DNA of 64,000 nucleotides, taken from Moraxella cuniculi DSM 21768. Lineage in GTDB: Bacteria > Pseudomonadota > Gammaproteobacteria > Pseudomonadales > Moraxellaceae. The stretch lies in the NCBI RefSeq assembly GCF_900156515.1, contig NZ_FTNU01000006.1, positions 43,144 through 107,143 on the forward strand. Direction: 5' to 3'. Both the position numbers and the translations under genes were made by a program. Position 1 is the stretch's first letter; each line of letters opens with the position of its first letter. Positions 9,482 through 18,111 of this stretch are shown piece after piece. The notes beneath the pieces were generated by a model. The model was not told the origin of the DNA. It did not search any database and worked only from the letters and a program-made list of their open reading frames with translations.

Positions 9482-9545
9482 TTTGTTTTATTATTAAAAA
9501 CCGCTTATACTGACAATTAAGTGATTAGCTAACCGTGGAGTTAAT

Positions 9546-10967
9546 ATGGCAGGCAAAACTTTATACGACAAATTGTGGAATGATCATTTGGTGGCAAGCC
9601 GTGATGATGGCTCAAGTTTGATTTATATTGACCGCCATTTGTTGCATGAGGTAACCAGTCCGCAGGCATTTGAAGGGTTGCAATTGGCTGGACGCAAGCC
9701 ATGGCGTATTTCGGCAAATATCGCCACGCCAGACCACAATGTACCAACCTCGCAAAAAGAGCGCGCAGAGGGCATCGCAGGCATCAAGGACGATACTTCA
9801 AGAATTCAAGTGCAAACGCTTGATGATAACTGCCAAGCGTTTAATATCGCCGAATTTGGCATCAATGACATTCGTCAGGGCATTGTGCATGTGGTTGGGC
9901 CTGAACAGGGGCTGACTTTGCCGGGCATGACAGTGGTGTGTGGTGATAGCCATACCGCCACGCATGGGGCTTTGGGCTGTTTGGCTCACGGCATTGGCAC
10001 AAGTGAGGTTGAGCATGTATTGGCGACTCAGTGCCTTGTTGCCAAAAAAATGAAAAATATGCTGGTGCGTGTTGATGGTAAATTGGGTAAGGGCGTAACG
10101 CCAAAAGATGTTGTTTTGGCAATCATTGGCAAAATTGGCACAGCAGGTGGTACAGGTTATGCGATAGAGTTTGGCGGTCAGGTGTTCCGTGATATGTCCA
10201 TCGAAGGTCGCATGACAGTGTGCAACATGGCGATTGAGGCAGGAGCCAGAGTGGGCTTGGTGGCGGTTGATGATAAGACAATAGACTATGTCAAAGGTCG
10301 TCCGCATGCTCCAGTGGGCGAAAATTGGGACAAGGCTGTCAGCTATTGGCATACTTTGCATTCTGATGATGATGCCGTATTTGATACGGTGATTGTCATG
10401 CAGGGCGAAGAGATTGAGCCGCAAGTATCATGGGGAACCTCTCCTGAGATGGTTATTGGTATCAACCAAAGCGTGCCAACACTGGCAGATGCCAAAGATG
10501 ATGTACAAAGAAACGACTGGTCTCGTGCTTATCAGTACATGGGTCTGTCGGCAGGGCAGTCGCTTGCTGATATCGCTCTTGACCGCGTATTTATCGGCTC
10601 ATGCACCAATTCACGCATTGAAGATTTGCGTGAGGCGGCGGCGATTGCCAAAGGAAAGCAGGTTGCTGCCAGCATTAAGCAAGCGATGATTGTGCCGGGT
10701 TCTGGTTTGGTAAAAAAACAAGCCGAAGATGAGGGGTTGGATAAGATTTTTATTGACGCAGGTTTTGAATGGCGTGAGCCGGGTTGTTCAATGTGCCTTG
10801 CGATGAATGCCGATAAATTGCAAGCAGGTGAGCATTGTGCCAGTACCAGCAACCGCAACTTTGAAGGTCGCCAAGGCAATGGCGGACGCACGCACCTTGT
10901 TAGCCCTGCAATGGCAGCAGCAGCAGCGATTTATGGGCATTTTGTGGATGTGCGAGCGGTGGTATAA
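9546..10967 (+). CDS. leuC: 3-isopropylmalate dehydratase large subunit
   Basis: LeuC with LeuD isomerises 2-isopropylmalate to 3-isopropylmalate through an aconitase-type [4Fe-4S] cluster. Seen: [11 protein letters not shown] at the start, [15 protein letters not shown], the first cluster cysteine in [13 protein letters not shown], the CxxC pair in PGCSMCLAM, and the [19 protein letters not shown] end. 473 aa is the standard bacterial length. GTGGAG is a good Shine-Dalgarno just before the ATG. A terminator and 350 bases separate it from the next intact gene, so leuC is not simply co-transcribed with leuD here. Confidence 0.97.
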   Translation: MAGKTLYDKLWNDHLVASRDDGSSLIYIDRHLLHEVTSPQAFEGLQLAGRKPWRISANIATPDHNVPTSQKERAEGIAGIKDDTSRIQVQTLDDNCQAFNIAEFGINDIRQGIVHVVGPEQGLTLPGMTVVCGDSHTATHGALGCLAHGIGTSEVEHVLATQCLVAKKMKNMLVRVDGKLGKGVTPKDVVLAIIGKIGTAGGTGYAIEFGGQVFRDMSIEGRMTVCNMAIEAGARVGLVAVDDKTIDYVKGRPHAPVGENWDKAVSYWHTLHSDDDAVFDTVIVMQGEEIEPQVSWGTSPEMVIGINQSVPTLADAKDDVQRNDWSRAYQYMGLSAGQSLADIALDRVFIGSCTNSRIEDLREAAAIAKGKQVAASIKQAMIVPGSGLVKKQAEDEGLDKIFIDAGFEWREPGCSMCLAMNADKLQAGEHCASTSNRNFEGRQGNGGRTHLVSPAMAAAAAIYGHFVDVRAVV

Positions 10968-10972
10968 GGCAA

Positions 10973-11006
10973 AAATAAGACAATCTGTGCTATGATTGTC
11001 TTATTT
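10973..11006 (+). terminator. Rho-independent terminator after leuC
   Basis: Stem AAATAAGACAATC/GATTGTCTTATTT (13 base pairs) with an eight-base loop, directly after the leuC stop. It would separate leuC from the rest of the leucine cluster. Confidence 0.75.
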
Positions 11007-11066
11007 AGAGAGGGGAAATGGTGCGGTATTTAATGCACAAATTAAAGATGTAATTATGCTTGTTTT

Positions 11067-11310
11067 ATGAAAATGATTACAGAGTTTAGGCAGGATATTG
11101 TGATTAAAAATTAATGCCATCACCCCAAAAGTCAAAAAAATTTCTCCAAATTAATTACCCGCTTCAATACCATTAATTGTGATGAGATGTGGATTAATAA
11201 AAATGAATGGATTGGGATTATACGGCGATGATGTTAAGTATTTTAAAACACTTGATGACTGTCAAAGGTATGTGTTAAAGTGTCTTGATGATGAGCTTAA
11301 TTTATCTTAA
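11067..11310 (+). pseudogene. Decayed small protein gene in front of the alarmone synthetase
   Basis: No single frame is open here, but three frames read sensible protein one after another: MKMITEFRQDIVIKN (stop), then NFSKLITRFNTINCDEMWIN and KNEWIGI, then YGDDVKYFKTLDDCQRYVLK and CLDDELNLS ending at 11310. The switches fall at a poly-A run and at the WIGI/YGDD junction. The whole looks like one protein of about 80 residues broken by a stop and frameshifts. I do not recognise the family. The last 36 codons (from the ATG at 11203) could still be translated. It ends six bases before the synthetase gene, so it was probably its operon partner. Confidence 0.5.
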
Positions 11311-11316
11311 ATAAAA

Positions 11317-11904
11317 ATGAATTATTTGGAAAAAACCGAACGCTTAATTCGTGAAATTAACCAAATTCACGCCCAATATTCAACCGATTATTTTGAAACA
11401 GGCAAGGTTGAGAAAGTGAATTTATCACGAACACTTGCCAATGTGCCAACCGAACATATTTTGTCGTATCGGCTGAATTTGCACGAAGCGATTAATGATT
11501 ATTTGTTTTTTGCTGATATCAAAGACATTCATTTTTATTATCGGGTAAAAACTGCCGAAAGCATTTTTGATAAAATTAACCGCTATTTGGCAAGACAAAA
11601 TCAATATCCTGTTAATAATATCTTAAATGATATTTTTGGAGCAAGAGTGATTCTGCCGTCCGAATGTATCGGTGAAATTTTAACGCATTTGGACGAATAC
11701 AAAGATAAATATCAACTCAAAAATTGGTATTTGCGTGATGTGGACGGCTATATTGGCATTCATAGTTATTTTAAAAACGCCAGTAATTTTTATTATCCTT
11801 GGGAATTACAAATTTGGGATATTAAAGATGCACAGGCAAATATTGAAAGCCATCGGCTATATAAACGAAATTTTGTTAATCAACCAAAAGGAATAGTGCA
11901 ATGA
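11317..11904 (+). CDS. Small alarmone synthetase-like protein (RelA/SpoT synthetase domain only)
   Basis: This 195-residue protein matches the (p)ppGpp synthetase fold: RVKTAESIFDKI at 76-87 (ATP-binding Arg/Lys), NDIFGARVIL at 104-113 with the metal-ligand Asp, GYIGIH at 144-149 (the GYxSxH loop whose Tyr stacks on the guanine) and ELQIW at 163-167 with the catalytic Glu. No HD hydrolase, TGS or ACT domain is present. All key residues look intact, so it should make an alarmone or be a toxSAS-type enzyme that pyrophosphorylates other targets. It is AT-rich, lies between leuC and leuD, follows a decayed small frame, and overlaps the next gene by four bases (ATGA). Function inferred from the family only. 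Confidence 0.75.
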   Translation: MNYLEKTERLIREINQIHAQYSTDYFETGKVEKVNLSRTLANVPTEHILSYRLNLHEAINDYLFFADIKDIHFYYRVKTAESIFDKINRYLARQNQYPVNNILNDIFGARVILPSECIGEILTHLDEYKDKYQLKNWYLRDVDGYIGIHSYFKNASNFYYPWELQIWDIKDAQANIESHRLYKRNFVNQPKGIVQ

Positions 11905-12434
11905 ACAACCTAGCCCAAAACCCTTATTTGGAAGTCCGCCAACCTGCACAAATTCAAGGCGAAATGGTACTATCGTGCGATGACATTGCTCCAAACAGCA
12001 CACTGGTAAACGACTATGTTGCCAACATTTGGGGGTATGCAGGCAATAACATCAGCCCAAATCTTAAATGGCAAAACGCCCCACAAGAAACCAAAAGTTT
12101 TGTGCTGACAATGTACGACCCTGATGCACCAACAGGCTCGGGTTTTTGGCACTGGAATGCGTTTAATATCCCTGCTGATTGGCGTGAATTGCCAAAAGGC
12201 AAATCTAATGATTTTGGCAATGGCGTTATCGAATTGCAAAATGATGCAGGTTTGGCAGGTTTTATTGGGGCATTTCCCCCAAAGGGCGACAAACCGCACC
12301 GCTATATTTTTACCCTATACGCGTTAAATGAAGTGCTGGATTTGCCAAATACCATCAGCCCTGCGGTTTTGGGCTTCAATTTAAATGGCAAAGTATTGGC
12401 AACAGCCAGCTTGACAGCTTATTATAGTTGGTAA
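11901..12434 (+). CDS. PEBP-fold protein of the YbhB/YbcL (Raf-kinase-inhibitor-like) family
   Basis: The family signature is clear: MVLSCDDIAPNSTL near residue 23, then SPNLKWQNAP, the ligand-pocket motif YDPDAPTGSGFWHW at 72-85, and PPKGDKPHRYIFTLYAL. 177 aa is typical. No signal peptide is seen, so it is cytosolic like YbhB. The biochemical role of bacterial members is unknown. Its start overlaps the synthetase stop (ATGA), which couples the two proteins translationally. leuD follows 20 bases later, so all three may share one transcript. Confidence 0.88.
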   Translation: MNNLAQNPYLEVRQPAQIQGEMVLSCDDIAPNSTLVNDYVANIWGYAGNNISPNLKWQNAPQETKSFVLTMYDPDAPTGSGFWHWNAFNIPADWRELPKGKSNDFGNGVIELQNDAGLAGFIGAFPPKGDKPHRYIFTLYALNEVLDLPNTISPAVLGFNLNGKVLATASLTAYYSW

Positions 12435-12454
12435 AAGATTAAAAGGAAAAGATA

Positions 12455-13105
12455 ATGAAAAAATACATCAGCGAAACTGGCATTGTTGCACCGCTTGACC
12501 GTGCCAATGTGGATACTGATTTGATTATCCCCAAGCAGTTTTTAAAATCCATCAAACGCACAGGCTTTGGCGATAATTTATTTGATGAGTTGCGGTATTT
12601 GGACGAAGGGTATTTGGGGCAGGATATCAGCAAACGCCCAAAAAATCCTGATTTTGTATTAAATCAAGACCGCTATTCTGGTGCGACAATCCTGCTTACT
12701 CGTGCCAATTTTGGCTGTGGCTCGAGTCGTGAACACGCACCGTGGGCATTAAATGAGTACGGATTTAGAACCATTATTGCACCAAGTTATGCGGATATTT
12801 TTTATAACAACAGTTTTAAAAACGGTATGCTTCCTGTGATTTTGGGCGAAAATGAGGTTGATGTACTGTTTGCAGAATGCTTGGCAAATGATGGCTATCA
12901 GCTGACGGTGGATTTAGAAAATCAAAAAGTGATTTCGCCAAGTGGCAAAGAATATAATTTTGAAGTGGACGCATTTCGTAAACATTGTTTATTAAATGGC
13001 TTGGATGATATTGGTTTGACTTTGCAAGATGCTGATAAAATTCGTGCGTTTGAAGAAAAAGCCCGTGCGGACAGACCGTGGGTGTTTAAAGAATTGACAG
13101 CTTGA
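12455..13105 (+). CDS. leuD: 3-isopropylmalate dehydratase small subunit
   Basis: LeuD completes the LeuCD isomerase. The opening [20 protein letters not shown] and the substrate-loop motif [16 protein letters not shown] identify it, with the usual [18 protein letters not shown] after it. 216 aa is normal. AAAGGAAAAG gives a strong Shine-Dalgarno. It is preceded by the PEBP gene and followed by an EVE/PUA-like gene, so the leucine genes are interleaved with foreign-looking genes. Confidence 0.96.
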   Translation: MKKYISETGIVAPLDRANVDTDLIIPKQFLKSIKRTGFGDNLFDELRYLDEGYLGQDISKRPKNPDFVLNQDRYSGATILLTRANFGCGSSREHAPWALNEYGFRTIIAPSYADIFYNNSFKNGMLPVILGENEVDVLFAECLANDGYQLTVDLENQKVISPSGKEYNFEVDAFRKHCLLNGLDDIGLTLQDADKIRAFEEKARADRPWVFKELTA

Positions 13106-13123
13106 TTTTTATAAGGACTTTTT

Positions 13124-13627
13124 ATGAGTATTCAATATTGGCGTATGCAATTACACCCAGATGATAGTACATTTTCAAGTTTTTATGCCCACACTAGTAT
13201 TGCCAAAGGTTTTATTGGTTTGGATTTTAAAAAAGAGAGTAATGCTGGCGATTTATTGACATTACAAAATGATGATAGTTTGGGTTATCAAAAAACTTAT
13301 TTGCCTTTTGCAAAAGATATAAAGATTGGCGATATTGTTTTGGTTGTTGCTCATCATAATCCAATTGCGGTTGTTAAAGTAACGAGTAATTATAATTATA
13401 TTCGTGAAGTTATTCCAGAATTGGGAATCTGGTTTCGTCATTTTAGGCAGATTGATAAGGATAATATTATTTATTATTCAGACTTTGAAACAAATAAGAA
13501 TAAGTATCAATCTATTACAATGACGAATACCATTTCTCGTTTAAGGAATGAAGATACACAGTCAATGCAACTTATCCAAGAAATGATAACATGGGAAAAA
13601 TCAAACAATCCAGATTCTATTTATTGA
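13124..13627 (+). CDS. EVE/PUA-like domain protein, function unknown
   Basis: The 167-residue product starts [13 protein letters not shown] and has GFIGLDF, then [20 protein letters not shown] at about 66-85 and [13 protein letters not shown]. The order YWR... / GxIGxDF / GDIVxx...PxAVxxV / LGIxFxHxR is that of PUA-superfamily (EVE-like) modules found at the N-terminus of McrB-type restriction GTPases and beside other nucleases, where they read modified bases. Here it stands alone, with no nuclease or GTPase beside it. The gene is clearly more AT-rich than leuD and leuB around it, which suggests transfer. Assignment is by pattern only. A good AAGGACT lies before the ATG. Confidence 0.55.
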   Translation: MSIQYWRMQLHPDDSTFSSFYAHTSIAKGFIGLDFKKESNAGDLLTLQNDDSLGYQKTYLPFAKDIKIGDIVLVVAHHNPIAVVKVTSNYNYIREVIPELGIWFRHFRQIDKDNIIYYSDFETNKNKYQSITMTNTISRLRNEDTQSMQLIQEMITWEKSNNPDSIY

Positions 13628-13649
13628 TGATATTGAAAAGGAAAGCCTT

Positions 13650-14720
13650 ATGACAAAACACATTGCAATCCTAAACGGTGATGGTATCGGACCTGAAATC
13701 GTTGCCCAAGCCGTCAAAGTGCTTGACAAACTCATCGCCAACGGGCTAGATGTTAGTTACGAATATGCCAAATTGGGTGGCGAGGCTTATGATGCGTATG
13801 GCTCACCTTATCCAGCCCAAACCCAAGAAATCGTGCGTAAAGCCGATGCGGTATTACTTGGGGCGGTGGGTTCTCCACAATATGACAATTTGGAGCGTCC
13901 ATTACGCCCAGAACGGGGACTACTTGCCATTCGCAAGGATTTGAATTTATTTGCCAACTTGCGTCCAGCGATTCTTTATAAAGAGCTCGCCAATGCCTCT
14001 ACGCTCAAGCCAGAGGTGGTGTCTGGACTTGATATTCTGATTGTGCGTGAATTAACGGGCGATATTTATTTTGGCGAACCTCGTGGTATCATCACCAACG
14101 ATAAAGGCGAAAAAGAAGGCTTTAATACCATGCGTTATAGCGAAAGTGAGATTCGCCGTATCGCCAAAGTGTCTTTTGAGGCTGCCCAAAAACGCGGCAA
14201 AAAACTGTGCAGTGTGGATAAGGCAAATGTGCTAGAAACCACAGAATTATGGAAAGAGATTTTTAACGAAGTTGCAAAAGAATATCCTGATGTCAAGCTT
14301 AGCCATATGTATGTGGATAATGCTGCCATGCAATTGGTCAAGGCTCCCAAGCAGTTTGATGTGGTGGCGACAGGCAATATTTTTGGCGATATTCTCTCCG
14401 ACCAAGCGTCAATGCTGACGGGTTCTATTGGTATGCTACCATCGGCAAGCCTTGATGAGAATGGCAAGGGTTTGTATGAGCCTTCACATGGCTCGGCACC
14501 TGATATTGCAGGGCAGGACAAAGCCAATCCGCTGGCGACAATTTTGTCATTGGCGATGCTGCTTCGTTATAGCTTAAATAACGAAACTTGTGCCACTCAG
14601 ATTGAAAATGCGGTACAAAAAGTACTAGAGCAGGGGCTGCGAACTGCAGATATTTATGAAGATGGCACAACACTGGTGTCATGCAGCAAAATGGGCGATG
14701 CTATCGTTCAGTGCTTATAA
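13650..14720 (+). CDS. leuB: 3-isopropylmalate dehydrogenase
   Basis: LeuB oxidatively decarboxylates 3-isopropylmalate to 2-oxoisocaproate with NAD+. Motifs: [56 protein letters not shown], the Lys-Asn pair in [45 protein letters not shown] and [19 protein letters not shown]. 356 aa is standard. AAAGGAAAG is the Shine-Dalgarno. It is the last gene of the cluster and is followed by a terminator. Confidence 0.97.
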   Translation: MTKHIAILNGDGIGPEIVAQAVKVLDKLIANGLDVSYEYAKLGGEAYDAYGSPYPAQTQEIVRKADAVLLGAVGSPQYDNLERPLRPERGLLAIRKDLNLFANLRPAILYKELANASTLKPEVVSGLDILIVRELTGDIYFGEPRGIITNDKGEKEGFNTMRYSESEIRRIAKVSFEAAQKRGKKLCSVDKANVLETTELWKEIFNEVAKEYPDVKLSHMYVDNAAMQLVKAPKQFDVVATGNIFGDILSDQASMLTGSIGMLPSASLDENGKGLYEPSHGSAPDIAGQDKANPLATILSLAMLLRYSLNNETCATQIENAVQKVLEQGLRTADIYEDGTTLVSCSKMGDAIVQCL

Positions 14721-14756
14721 TTGACGCACTTGACAAAGATAGTTGCTTAATTTAAT

Positions 14757-14791
14757 AAAATAGCACAGGGTGAGACTTTGTGCTGTTTTTA
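14757..14791 (+). terminator. Probable terminator after leuB
   Basis: AAAATAGCACA pairs with TGTGCTGTTTTT across an 11-base loop; T run at 14786-14790. The stem is short (six strong pairs). Confidence 0.55.
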
Positions 14792-15042
14792 TTCATAACT
14801 TTGCCAAAAGTTTAGGCTGTTAGACAGTGGTGCTGTTAATAAGCCTGTTTTTTGATTATTTTGTTTGTTTGAAGGTTTGGTTAATGGGGCTGGCGTAAAT
14901 TTGGCATGGACTGCTTTGACAAAATTACTTTGATGAGATGATGGTTTTTTGAGGTGGTTCAAAACTTTGATTGTCAGCCTGCTTCTGTATACAAGGATAT
15001 GGTGTTTTTATTATATATTAATAAAGATAATATTATATATAA
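14792..15042. other. Gene-free stretch between leuB and fetB
   Basis: The full leuB-fetB gap is about 320 bases between convergent genes. It is AT-rich, with a run of TATATTAATA/TATTATATATAA sequence near 15015-15050. I see no gene or RNA in it. Confidence 0.4.
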
Positions 15043-15813
15043 TCAATTGGGCAATAAGAGCCGCTGTCGATTGTCAAAAAATCTTCGTACCACAAGCAAT
15101 GCCGACAAAGTACAAGAGATGGCACTGCCTGCACAAATCAAAAACATGGTAACAATCTGATAACGCACAGCTTGGGTGGGGTCAGCACCTGCCAAAATTT
15201 GCCCTGTCATCATGCCGGGCAGGCTTACCAAGCCGACCACCATCATTGAGTTGATGGTTGGCATCATGCCAGCAGTAATTGCACCTTTGATTGCATGATG
15301 ACACGCCTCAAATGGTGTGGCTGACAATGCCAGCAGCATGCGGATTTGTGCTTGTTGTTCGTGCAGATAATCAATCAATCGCCCTGTGGTTAAAGAAATC
15401 GCCGTCAGTGAATTGCCCAAAATCAGCCCCAAAATGGGTATGATATACTGGGGCGTATACCAAGGTGTAATTTGCAAAATCAACAACATAGCCACCAAGG
15501 CAATGCTAAAAGTTGCCACGCTCAAGGACAATAAAGTATCAAAAAGCAAGCCTTGATAGGGTTTGCTGATGTGATTTTTGGCAGCAAAAGCGGCTATCAG
15601 CGTCATAATTGTAAGGATTGTCAAGACCTCATACCATGTTTGTCTGGCAAAAACCCATGCCAAAATCAAACCAATCAGGCTAAGCTGAGCCACTGTGCGA
15701 ATGGCGGCTATTAGCAGAGTTTTTGCCAAACCAAGCTGCAGCCAGAGAGAAATCAGTATGGCAATCACAATCAGCATTGCAGCAAATGCCACATCAAGCA
15801 TTGATAAGATCAT
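15043..15813 (-). CDS. fetB: FetB-type ABC transporter permease
   Basis: A 256-residue membrane protein of the FetB (YbbM) family, the permease of an exporter that in E. coli protects against iron and peroxide stress. About seven hydrophobic helices are visible (for example AAMLIVIAILISLWLQLGLA and ILTIMTLIAAFAA), with the family's LILGNSLTAISL and GLVSLPGMMTGQILAGADP segments. The chosen ATG overlaps the fetA stop (ATGA); an upstream ATG at 15852 would lie within fetA. The order ybgC-fetA-fetB with overlaps at both junctions shows one operon. Confidence 0.88.
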   Translation of the reverse strand: MILSMLDVAFAAMLIVIAILISLWLQLGLAKTLLIAAIRTVAQLSLIGLILAWVFARQTWYEVLTILTIMTLIAAFAAKNHISKPYQGLLFDTLLSLSVATFSIALVAMLLILQITPWYTPQYIIPILGLILGNSLTAISLTTGRLIDYLHEQQAQIRMLLALSATPFEACHHAIKGAITAGMMPTINSMMVVGLVSLPGMMTGQILAGADPTQAVRYQIVTMFLICAGSAISCTLSALLVVRRFFDNRQRLLLPN

Positions 15814-16484
15814 CTCACCCTCGTATCCAAAGAGCCTGCACGCATATACCAACAGCTTGCGGCAAGTTTGTCGCTCTCATCTGGCTGGTGGCTAACCCAT
15901 AATACTGCACGGTCTTTATCAGCAGTCCAGTGATTGATACAATCAATCAGCACGGCTGCACTGCTTTTGTCCAAGGCGGCAGTCGGCTCATCAAGCAATA
16001 AAACAACTGGATCAAGCTGCAAAGTTCGTAAAAAATGCACAATTTGTCTTTCGCCTCCTGACAGGCTCTGACTCTGACGCTGCAAAAAATCTGGTTCTTT
16101 ATGGAATTTGGTAAGTTGCATTTGTTGCCAGTGTAAATCAAAAGTCTTGTCTTTGTGCTGAGCAAAACGGTAGGGTAGTTGTAAATTGTCAAGCACTGTG
16201 CCATCTGGCATGAGTGGATTTTGGGTCAGTAGGGCAACTTTGTCTCGCCACAGATAAGGCGGCATATCTGCCTGTTCGATACCGTGTGGTAGGTGTAATT
16301 TCACCCAACCTTGATAGGCAATCTGTCCTGCTAGTGCCGATAATAGCAGTGATTTGCCCGAGCCAGATTCACCCATCAGCACCACTTTGTCATGCGTGCA
16401 TAGCATACCTTGTGCAGCTTGTGGTGGATTTTTTTGTGGTATGGATAGCTGTAGGCAAAAATCCAGTAACTTGCTTTTCATCAA
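15810..16484 (-). CDS. fetA: FetA-type ABC transporter ATP-binding protein
   Basis: A compact 224-residue ABC ATPase that partners FetB. Walker A is GESGSGKSLLL at ~37-47, the Q-loop is LLTQNPL, the signature LSGGERQ is at ~142-148 and Walker B is VVLLLDEPTAALD, followed by the H-loop VSHQPDE. It overlaps ybgC upstream and fetB downstream by four bases each. The family role (metal export, iron homeostasis) is inferred from homology with the E. coli pair. Confidence 0.88.
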   Translation of the reverse strand: MMKSKLLDFCLQLSIPQKNPPQAAQGMLCTHDKVVLMGESGSGKSLLLSALAGQIAYQGWVKLHLPHGIEQADMPPYLWRDKVALLTQNPLMPDGTVLDNLQLPYRFAQHKDKTFDLHWQQMQLTKFHKEPDFLQRQSQSLSGGERQIVHFLRTLQLDPVVLLLDEPTAALDKSSAAVLIDCINHWTADKDRAVLWVSHQPDESDKLAASCWYMRAGSLDTRVR

Positions 16485-16963
16485 TCACCCTGATGTTGAT
16501 TGGCGTGTGTGCTTTGCAGGGCATGAACAAAGGCGGCTGGCAAGCGGTAGGGGCGGATTTTGTTGCCGTCATTTTGTACACAAGCCAAAGTAATCATGCC
16601 CAAAGTGGCGGCTTTTTCTTGATTTGGGCGATAAATGCTCTGTTGTATGATTAGGCTGGCTGGACGCAGCTGATAGCTATCCACAGTAACGCACAATTCA
16701 TCATCAACAAACAAAGGGGTATGATAGTCCAGCGTGGCATGATTAACGACAAAATGCACCACTGCATGATGGCTACTTTGTGGGTTATGATTGTCTGCCG
16801 ATGAATCAAAAAAATAACCGTCATAGCCCAGCGTTGTCAGCCAATCACGGCGACAGTTTTCAAAAAATGTCAAATGATTGGCATGATAAACGATGCCACC
16901 AGCATCTGTATGGTTGATGTATACTTTGTAGTTTTTCTGAAAAATTGGCATTGAGTTTGGCAT
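16481..16963 (-). CDS. YbgC-family acyl-CoA thioesterase
   Basis: A hotdog-fold protein of 160 residues with the 4-hydroxybenzoyl-CoA thioesterase active-site motif HTDAGGIVYHANHLTFFE near residues 18-35 (catalytic Asp in TDAGG). Such enzymes hydrolyse short acyl-CoAs; YbgC proper sits with tol-pal, but here the gene leads the fetAB operon, overlapping fetA by four bases (ATGA). A second in-frame ATG at 16951 could be the true start. The substrate cannot be told from sequence. Confidence 0.85.
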   Translation of the reverse strand: MPNSMPIFQKNYKVYINHTDAGGIVYHANHLTFFENCRRDWLTTLGYDGYFFDSSADNHNPQSSHHAVVHFVVNHATLDYHTPLFVDDELCVTVDSYQLRPASLIIQQSIYRPNQEKAATLGMITLACVQNDGNKIRPYRLPAAFVHALQSTHANQHQGD

Positions 16964-17174
16964 AATAGTTACATGAATTTGACTTAGCTAATTATTGTAC
17001 ACCGTTTGGGTGCCGTTTGCTACTTTTGATTTTATAAAACGGCGGATAATCAACGGCGGTATGGATAATGGTTGAATGCTATTTGGCATGGCTGGTAATC
17101 TTGTGGCAAAAAACTCCACAAATACTCAAAAACTTGTTAAAATATCAGGTCAAAATCAGCAAAATAGGCAAATC

Positions 17175-17990
17175 ATGACAACATTTGTAAGTTTTAATAT
17201 CAATGGGCTGCGTGCCCGCCCACATCAACTGGCTGCGGTACAACAAATGCTTGCTGCCGATGTGATAGGGCTGCAAGAAACCAAAGTGCATGATGAGGCG
17301 TTTCCTATTGAGATGGTGCATGAGCTTGGTTATCATGTGGAATTTTTTGGGCAAAAGTCGCATTATGGCGTGGCATTATTATCCAAGCAAGCACCGATTT
17401 TTGTACAAAAAGGCTTTCCTTTTGCCGATATTGAGGCACAAAGACGCTTGATTCATGCACGATATGATTTTGCAGGCAGGCAGATTGATGTCATCAATGG
17501 CTATTTCCCACAAGGCGAGAATCGCAATCACGAAAGCAAATTTCCCATGAAGCGTGATTTTTATGCCGACCTAAGCCATTATATTTGTGAGCTGTTGGCA
17601 CAGGGGCGAGAGCTGATTGTCATGGGTGATATGAATATCTCGCCTGAGGATTGCGATATTGGTATCGGAGAGGCAAATGCCAAACGATGGCTTGCCAAAG
17701 GGGCTTGTTCATTTTTACCAGAGGAGCGGCAATGGTACCAAACCTTGATGGCAACTGGGCTTAGCGATACTTATCGTTTGTTTTATCCAGAATCATCAGA
17801 CGAGTTTAGCTGGTTTGATTATCGCTCACGGGGTTTTGAGGATACGCCCAAGCGAGGTCTGCGAATTGATCATATTTTATGCACAGATACGCTCAAAAAA
17901 GACTGTACGGCTGCTGGCATCAGTTACCCAATTCGTGCCATGGAAAAGCCCTCTGACCATGCACCGATTTGGGCAAAGTTTGCTTTATAA
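17175..17990 (+). CDS. xth: Exodeoxyribonuclease III
   Basis: A 271-residue AP endonuclease / 3'-5' exonuclease of the EEP family, acting in base-excision repair. Motifs in order: [21 protein letters not shown] (metal Glu), [43 protein letters not shown] (catalytic Asp/Asn) and the C-terminal RGLRIDHIL...PSDHAPI with the catalytic His. I start at the ATG at 17175, where the conserved N-terminus begins; an in-frame ATG at 17076 would add 33 unmatched residues. It is transcribed alone, divergent from ybgC. Confidence 0.94.
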   Translation: MTTFVSFNINGLRARPHQLAAVQQMLAADVIGLQETKVHDEAFPIEMVHELGYHVEFFGQKSHYGVALLSKQAPIFVQKGFPFADIEAQRRLIHARYDFAGRQIDVINGYFPQGENRNHESKFPMKRDFYADLSHYICELLAQGRELIVMGDMNISPEDCDIGIGEANAKRWLAKGACSFLPEERQWYQTLMATGLSDTYRLFYPESSDEFSWFDYRSRGFEDTPKRGLRIDHILCTDTLKKDCTAAGISYPIRAMEKPSDHAPIWAKFAL

Positions 17991-18111
17991 AGTAAGCATA
18001 GCCACTTATTGAGATTATTTTATAAACACAGCGACTGATGGGCTTTTGTCAGTTATAATTAATGCACAATTTGCTAAATTTAATCCAAGCCATCATCATA
18101 AGGAGTTTATC

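Noticed and set aside
9798..10424. Reverse-strand open frame of 208 codons inside leuC
   Set aside because: It is the antisense shadow of a well-conserved gene, with His/Thr/Cys-rich composition typical of reversed codons and no family motif or ribosome site.
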